Shown here one piece after another: positions 34,355 to 37,491 of a stretch of 37,491 nt of DNA. Position 1 is the stretch's first letter. Each line of letters opens with the position of its first letter. The position numbers and the translations under genes are program-made. The stretch comes from an uncultured Prevotellaceae bacterium (GTDB lineage Bacteria; Bacteroidota; Bacteroidia; Bacteroidales; Bacteroidaceae): contig CAMWQU010000024.1 of the NCBI GenBank assembly GCA_947176535.1, positions 1-37,491 on the forward strand, given 5' to 3'. The notes under the pieces are model-generated. The model was not told where the DNA came from. It worked only from the letters and a program-made list of their open reading frames with translations, and made no database searches.

Positions 34355-34442
34355 CTCGTCCATAGCGGGACCGAGGCTTGTCCATAGCAGGATTGAGGCT
34401 CGTCCATAGCGGGACGAAGGCCCGACCATAGTAAGGCCGCGG
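34355..34442 (+). repeat. Family II tandem array, four direct 22-bp units
   Basis: Four head-to-tail 22-bp units begin at 34355, 34377, 34399 and 34421. Each has the core TCCATAGCGGGA (the second has one change, the fourth is degraded to ACCATAGTAAGG) and a spacer close to CCGAGGCTCG. The repeats are not in any gene. There are no unique spacers of CRISPR length. Confidence 0.9.
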
Positions 34443-34510
34443 GCGAGGGGATAGGGTGGTGCTGCTGCACGGCAGGTGTCTGACTGGTGCAACCACTTAT
34501 GTTTGGTCGC

Positions 34511-34518
34511 TATTTTTG
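34511..34518 (+). promoter_or_regulatory. Upstream -7-like element before the ATPase gene
   Basis: TATTTTTG fits TAnnTTTG. A transcript from here would carry a leader of about 130 bases that includes the interleaved inverted repeats at 34543-34605. The -33 is poor. Confidence 0.4.
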
Positions 34519-34542
34519 TGTAGTGCATGGATGAACGGAAAA

Positions 34543-34605
34543 GGGTAAAAGTGCTCGATAACGGGCGAAAACTGATATTTTTACCCTGTTTCCGCCCGCT
34601 ATCGA
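34543..34605. repeat. Two interleaved inverted repeats (A-B-A'-B')
   Basis: GGGTAAAA (34543-34550) pairs with TTTTACCC (34579-34586); TCGATAACGGGCG (34555-34567) pairs with CGCCCGCTATCGA (34593-34605) with one mismatch. The order A-B-A'-B' cannot form two nested hairpins; as RNA it would be a pseudoknot or two competing folds, as DNA two overlapping dyads. Confidence 0.65.
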
Positions 34606-34626
34606 CGATTTTTCGAGAAAAAACTG

Positions 34627-34634
34627 TATATTTG
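34627..34634 (+). promoter_or_regulatory. -7 element for the ATPase gene
   Basis: TATATTTG lies 18 bases before the ATG at 34653, giving a leader of about 13 bases; no clear -33 TTG. Confidence 0.5.
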
Positions 34635-34652
34635 TGGCAAAAATAGAAGGCT

Positions 34653-36080
34653 ATGCAAAACTCAATTATCGGTCGTAAGGAAGAGATTGCCCTATTGGAG
34701 CGATATATATCCTCGGGACATTCCGAGTTCATCGCCATTTATGGGCGCAGACGTGTGGGTAAGACCTTTCTCATACGTCGGTATTTTGAGAACAGATTTG
34801 CCTTTGACATGACGGGCATTATAGAAGGCAAGAAAGCGGAGCAGATGGCCGCTTTTGGCTATGCGCTTAAGCAGTATGGCTACAAAGGGCGGAAACCTGT
34901 TACGTGGTTGGATGCGTTTTTTGCTTTGCGCGATTTGTTGGGGCAAAAGATAGAATCGGGGAAGCCATGTGTGGTATTCATTGACGAAATGCCATGCCTC
35001 GACACACCCAAGTCGGGCTTCGTCCATGCCCTGGGACACTTCTGGAACAGTTGGGCTGCATGGCAGGCGGAAATAAAACTGATAGTCTGTGGTTCTGCGA
35101 CTTCCTGGATGGTGCGGAACATCATTGACAACCACGGGGGATTACATGACCGCGTAACGCACGAAATGGCACTGAAACCTTTTACGCTCCGTGAGACTGA
35201 GGAGTATTTCAAGGCTTTTGGCTTTCCGTGGTCGCGTCTTAGCGTCTTGCACACGTTTATGGCTGTGGGTGGTGTGCCTTATTATCTCAGTCTGTTTAAT
35301 CCGAGCGAAAGTCCTGCGCAGGGTATAGACCGTCTGTTCTTCTCCGAAAGTGGAGAATTGCAAAAAGAATACAGACGGCTGTTCGCTTCCCTGTTCAGAA
35401 ATCCGGAGCCTTATCTTGCCGTAATCAGAATGTTGGCGGCAAAGCCATCGGGCATGACACGGGAAGAAATCTGTAGACGGTTAGGAAGCAGTAATAACGG
35501 GCATCTGAGCGACCTGCTGACCGACCTTGTGTATTGCAACTTCCTGCGTTCGTATAAGGTTCGAGAGAAAAAACTAAAGGACAATTCCTCCATCTATAAA
35601 TTGGTGGACTTTTATACATTGTTCTACCACTCGTTTGTTGGCAAGGCATCCATGAATACGAATTACTGGACGCGTCTGCAAGGTACGCCCACGGTGAACA
35701 CTTGGCTTGGACTGGCGTATGAGCGTGTCTGTATGGCGCATGTACCGCAGATTAAAAAAGCCTTGGGCATCGGTAGTGTGGTGACAGAAGCCTATTCGTG
35801 GCGTAGCCGGGATGTAGAGCATCCGGCTCAGGTCGATCTGCTGATAGAACGTGCCGACAAGATGATCAATCTCTGTGAGATCAAATACAGCGAGACTGAA
35901 TACAGCTTGTCGCAGGAAGAGTATCTGAACATTGGGCGCAGGGTAGAGAATTTCAGGGCTGCCATACAGACACATTACGGTATCGTGCCCACACTCATTA
36001 CGACTTTTGGCCTATCAAAAGGGATGTATGCCGAGTCCATCCACGCTTCGGTGGTATTGGACGATCTCTTTTCTGATTGA
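34653..36080 (+). CDS. ATPase with C-terminal DUF234 nuclease-like domain
   Basis: A 475-residue protein of the archaeal-type ATPase group common in Bacteroidota. Walker A is GRRRVGKT (31-38) and Walker B is CVVFIDE (Asp111-Glu112). A winged-helix segment (MTREEICRRLGSSNNGHLSDLLTDL) follows near 270, then a DUF234 domain with VDLLIERADKMINLCEIKYS, where Asp395, Glu409 and Lys411 match a PD-(D/E)xK nuclease core. Such proteins are found in multiple copies, often at variable sites; function is unknown. Codon use is visibly more AT-rich than in the genes to the left. Confidence 0.88.
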   Translation: MQNSIIGRKEEIALLERYISSGHSEFIAIYGRRRVGKTFLIRRYFENRFAFDMTGIIEGKKAEQMAAFGYALKQYGYKGRKPVTWLDAFFALRDLLGQKIESGKPCVVFIDEMPCLDTPKSGFVHALGHFWNSWAAWQAEIKLIVCGSATSWMVRNIIDNHGGLHDRVTHEMALKPFTLRETEEYFKAFGFPWSRLSVLHTFMAVGGVPYYLSLFNPSESPAQGIDRLFFSESGELQKEYRRLFASLFRNPEPYLAVIRMLAAKPSGMTREEICRRLGSSNNGHLSDLLTDLVYCNFLRSYKVREKKLKDNSSIYKLVDFYTLFYHSFVGKASMNTNYWTRLQGTPTVNTWLGLAYERVCMAHVPQIKKALGIGSVVTEAYSWRSRDVEHPAQVDLLIERADKMINLCEIKYSETEYSLSQEEYLNIGRRVENFRAAIQTHYGIVPTLITTFGLSKGMYAESIHASVVLDDLFSD

Positions 36081-36130
36081 TATCCTTTTGCCGTGTTTTT
36101 CCGATTATTTATTGATTTTCTGTTCCGTTC

Positions 36131-36163
36131 TTGTGCGTATTCCCAAATAATATTGTACCTTTG
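36131..36163 (+). promoter_or_regulatory. Promoter of the long structured leader
   Basis: TTG at 36131-36133 and TACCTTTG at 36156-36163, separated by 22 bp. A transcript would begin near 36168 and run about 438 bases before the next substantial gene at 36606. Confidence 0.55.
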
Positions 36164-36265
36164 CTGTCAGAGGTTATCCGTCAGGACGGGCTTGAAAAAG
36201 ACAAAGATAATGTATAACGCTTAAAGAAGAAAGGAACACAACACGAAGTAGACAGTAATGAAAAA

Positions 36266-36358
36266 ATGAACGGTGAATGCGGAGTCCGGAGGATTCCCGT
36301 CACTTCCGCAACGAGTATTATGTCCGGCTCTGTCACATGGCTGACTAAAGGACACTAA
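36266..36358 (+). CDS. Possible 30-codon leader peptide ORF
   Basis: ATG at 36266 to TAA at 36356-36358 encodes 30 residues beginning MNGECGVRRIPVTS and ending TWLTKGH. It lies inside the structured leader, overlaps the GCGGA hairpin, and is preceded by a run of A bases. It could be a translated leader peptide or chance; no codon-bias test was possible. Confidence 0.25.
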   Translation: MNGECGVRRIPVTSATSIMSGSVTWLTKGH

Positions 36359-36480
36359 TTTATTAACTCAGAAGGAAGCGATTCACCCGTTCGATATACC
36401 ATAAAACTTGAGTTATCGCTCTTGTTCTCTTATCCGAAAAGTACCAAATTGAGGTTGCGGAGAATGAGTTCGCGATGGGC

Positions 36481-36597
36481 TCACGTCCCGTATAGGGGCG
36501 TGACCTTTCGTCCTACTTATTTTGCAATCGGGCCTGGTACTGCCTCGGATAAGAATAAGTAATCGGACAGGGTCACGCCCCTTTCTTTTATTTATTC
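36481..36597 (+). promoter_or_regulatory. Attenuator-like pair of mutually exclusive hairpins
   Basis: Segment GGGGCGTGA (36495-36503) can pair upstream with TCACGTCCC (36481-36489, 5-base loop) or, as AGGGGCGTGACC (36494-36505), downstream with GGTCACGCCCCT (36571-36582). The second fold is extended by GTCC/GGAC (36510-36513, 36565-36568) and TACTTATT/AATAAGTA (36514-36521, 36554-36561) and ends in TTCTTTTATTT, like a terminator. The two folds exclude each other, as in attenuators and riboswitch expression platforms. The U-rich run ends just ahead of the ATG at 36606. Confidence 0.5.
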
Positions 36598-36605
36598 TAT
36601 TGAAG

Positions 36606-37307
36606 ATGAAAAGATTATTATTTTCTCTCGTGGCACTTGCCCTAACGAGCATTTGTTTTGCCCAGGACGTTCTCGTCAAGAAAGACGGAAGTACCATTCT
36701 CGCTAAAATACTGCGCATTACGGAGACCGAGGTGGAGTACAAGAATTATGACAATCCTGACGGCCCTACGCGCGTCATCAGCATCAGCAGTCTGCTGCGC
36801 ATCAACTATCAGAATGGGCAGACTGAAACGTTCGCAACCGCGTCCGATGATATTGTGACAAAGGAAACGGCCACGAGCTTTTCTAATGACCAAAAGTTGT
36901 TACAGATGTATAATAGTATGCAGAATACGGCTATGACCAAGAGAGCGAGAAAACTTAAAATAGTGGGAGGGGTAGTAGGAAGTGCACTTGTGGTAACAGG
37001 TCTAATTGTAGGCGCCACTTTTAGAACTTATGATCATTCTGGGCGTTTTTCTCATCATAAATATCGTTGTGGTCACATTGCGTCAGGATTAACTATGATT
37101 GTTGCAGGAGGTGCTATTTGGACAGGTTGTTATATTCCTGCGAAAAACCTTGAAAAGAAATCTAAATATTCAGTCGATGCCTCTCCCGTATTCCAACAGG
37201 AATTTAATGTGGGCAAGCATGAGCGTTTGATGGTAGGCGTAGATATGCTTAACGATAACACGATGAAGCACCAGACTGTCGGTATGGGCTTACGCTATAA
37301 CTTCTAA
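36606..37307 (+). CDS. Small exported membrane protein of unknown function
   Basis: A 233-residue protein with a signal peptide (MKRLLFSLVALALTSICFA). The first domain DVLVKKDGSTILAKILRITETEVEYKNY, then ISSLLRINYQNG, is a short beta module I have seen at the N-terminus of many Bacteroidota secreted proteins. Two hydrophobic segments follow (about 116-140 and 158-180), and the end MGLRYNF resembles a barrel-type C-terminus. I start at ATG 36606; a longer frame from 36522 lacks a signal and crosses the terminator-like stem. Base composition is AT-rich. Function unknown. Confidence 0.75.
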   Translation: MKRLLFSLVALALTSICFAQDVLVKKDGSTILAKILRITETEVEYKNYDNPDGPTRVISISSLLRINYQNGQTETFATASDDIVTKETATSFSNDQKLLQMYNSMQNTAMTKRARKLKIVGGVVGSALVVTGLIVGATFRTYDHSGRFSHHKYRCGHIASGLTMIVAGGAIWTGCYIPAKNLEKKSKYSVDASPVFQQEFNVGKHERLMVGVDMLNDNTMKHQTVGMGLRYNF

Positions 37308-37319
37308 TAAGATAAAATT

Positions 37320-37491
37320 ATGAAATATACATCTTTATTACTTTCTCTGTGTTCGGTTGCAGTATTGGCTTCTTGCTCTTCGATGCGCAGCGGCGGTGAC
37401 GGCATAACCGGCACGGAAGTATTCACTGTCAATGAAAGTTACAACCGTATGGATTTGGAGGTAGACCCGCAGAGCATCACCTACACCATCG
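37320..37491 (+). CDS. Lipoprotein, truncated by the window end
   Basis: The first 57 codons of a lipoprotein: signal peptide with lipobox LASC (Cys19), then SSMRSGGDGITGTEVFTVNES. It starts 12 bases after the previous stop and is probably in the same transcript. The rest lies outside the window, so its family cannot be named. Confidence 0.75.
   Translation, partial: MKYTSLLLSLCSVAVLASCSSMRSGGDGITGTEVFTVNESYNRMDLEVDPQSITYTI

Larger units (their letters stand above)
36168..36605 (+). ncRNA. Long structured leader RNA, candidate cis-regulator
   Basis: This stretch has no long ORF but many paired segments: GCGGA/TCCGC (about 36279-36312), GGTGAAT with ATTCACC (36272-36278, 36381-36387), TAACTCA with TGAGTTA (36364-36370, 36409-36415), TCTTATCCG with CGGATAAGA (36428-36436, 36546-36554), AGTACCA with TGGTACT (36440-36446, 36535-36541). 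No known RNA family is recognised. It is placed as the leader of the small secreted protein gene. Confidence 0.5.

Noticed and set aside
34355..34442. CRISPR array
   Set aside because: Units are 22 bp head to tail; the 10-bp spacers are themselves similar, and no cas genes are present.
36413..36742. Minus-strand ORF of 109 codons in the structured leader
   Set aside because: It crosses the paired segments and the signal-peptide region of the next gene, and shows no recognisable domain.

Overview
This window is a chromosomal segment from a member of the Bacteroidota, most likely order Bacteroidales and plausibly a Prevotellaceae or Bacteroidaceae relative. The basis is the promoter signature (TAnnTTTG, often with TTG/TTTG 19-22 bp upstream), the near absence of Shine-Dalgarno sequences, Bacteroidota-specific families (DUF4292, DUF4837, DUF3316, two-gene glycine-lipid synthesis) and the archaeal/eukaryotic-type glycyl-tRNA synthetase. 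It is mostly GC-rich housekeeping sequence. The last 3 kb (from about 34.6 kb) looks more AT-rich and accessory. I see no tRNA, rRNA, insertion sequence, prophage or CRISPR.

Layout. 1-2.4 kb: a small secreted protein followed by an acyltransferase/GNAT pair that matches the glycine-lipid genes glsA and glsB. 2.4-8.2 kb: dgt (dGTPase) divergent from a dut operon that continues into a TPR protein, a DUF4292 lipoprotein and an EnvC-like murein hydrolase activator. 8.35-13.4 kb: an M20 peptidase, divergent from an acyl-CoA synthetase, prfB (RF2) and a CYTH protein, with a convergent VanZ-like gene. 13.5-17.1 kb: two tandem neurotransmitter:sodium symporters and a ComEA-like helix-hairpin-helix protein. 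17.3-21.7 kb: rlmN, a DUF4837 lipoprotein, pdxA and a flippase-like membrane protein. 21.9-23.0 kb: a beta-carbonic anhydrase and a GrpB protein. 23.06-26.4 kb (minus strand): glyS, an FKBP lipoprotein, a DJ-1/PfpI protein and a DUF4405 membrane protein. 26.8-34.3 kb: an M16 peptidase, parC, a DUF3316 protein and an S41 lipoprotein. 34.65 kb to the end: a DUF234-type ATPase, a long structured leader, a small secreted membrane protein and a truncated lipoprotein.

The most unusual signal is between the genes. Five intergenic regions carry short repeat arrays of two unrelated sequence families, and both families are built on a 22-bp repeat length. Family I (about 17.15 and 26.5 kb) is a 14-bp palindromic core, AAGAC-GGGC-GTCTT, separated by variable 8-bp spacers; the last unit of each array is inverted, giving a hairpin followed by a T-run. 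Family II (about 8.25, 21.7 and 34.36 kb) has a 12-bp core, TCCATAGCGGGA, with 10-bp spacers in direct or inverted order. At 21.7 and 34.3 kb it is joined to a shared GC-rich CACGTG-containing head, and the two head-array units lie in opposite orientations. The 22-bp step is exact except for one degraded end at 8.3 kb.

Other points of interest are a 525-bp non-coding leader (36.08-36.6 kb) with mutually exclusive hairpins and a 30-codon ORF; interleaved inverted repeats before the ATPase gene; promoters nearly abutting the start codons of dgt and rlmN, suggesting leaderless mRNAs; a five-heptamer G-rich tract forming the whole leader of the M20 peptidase; and a prfB without the usual programmed frameshift. 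All assignments come from reading the sequence; no database search was run.
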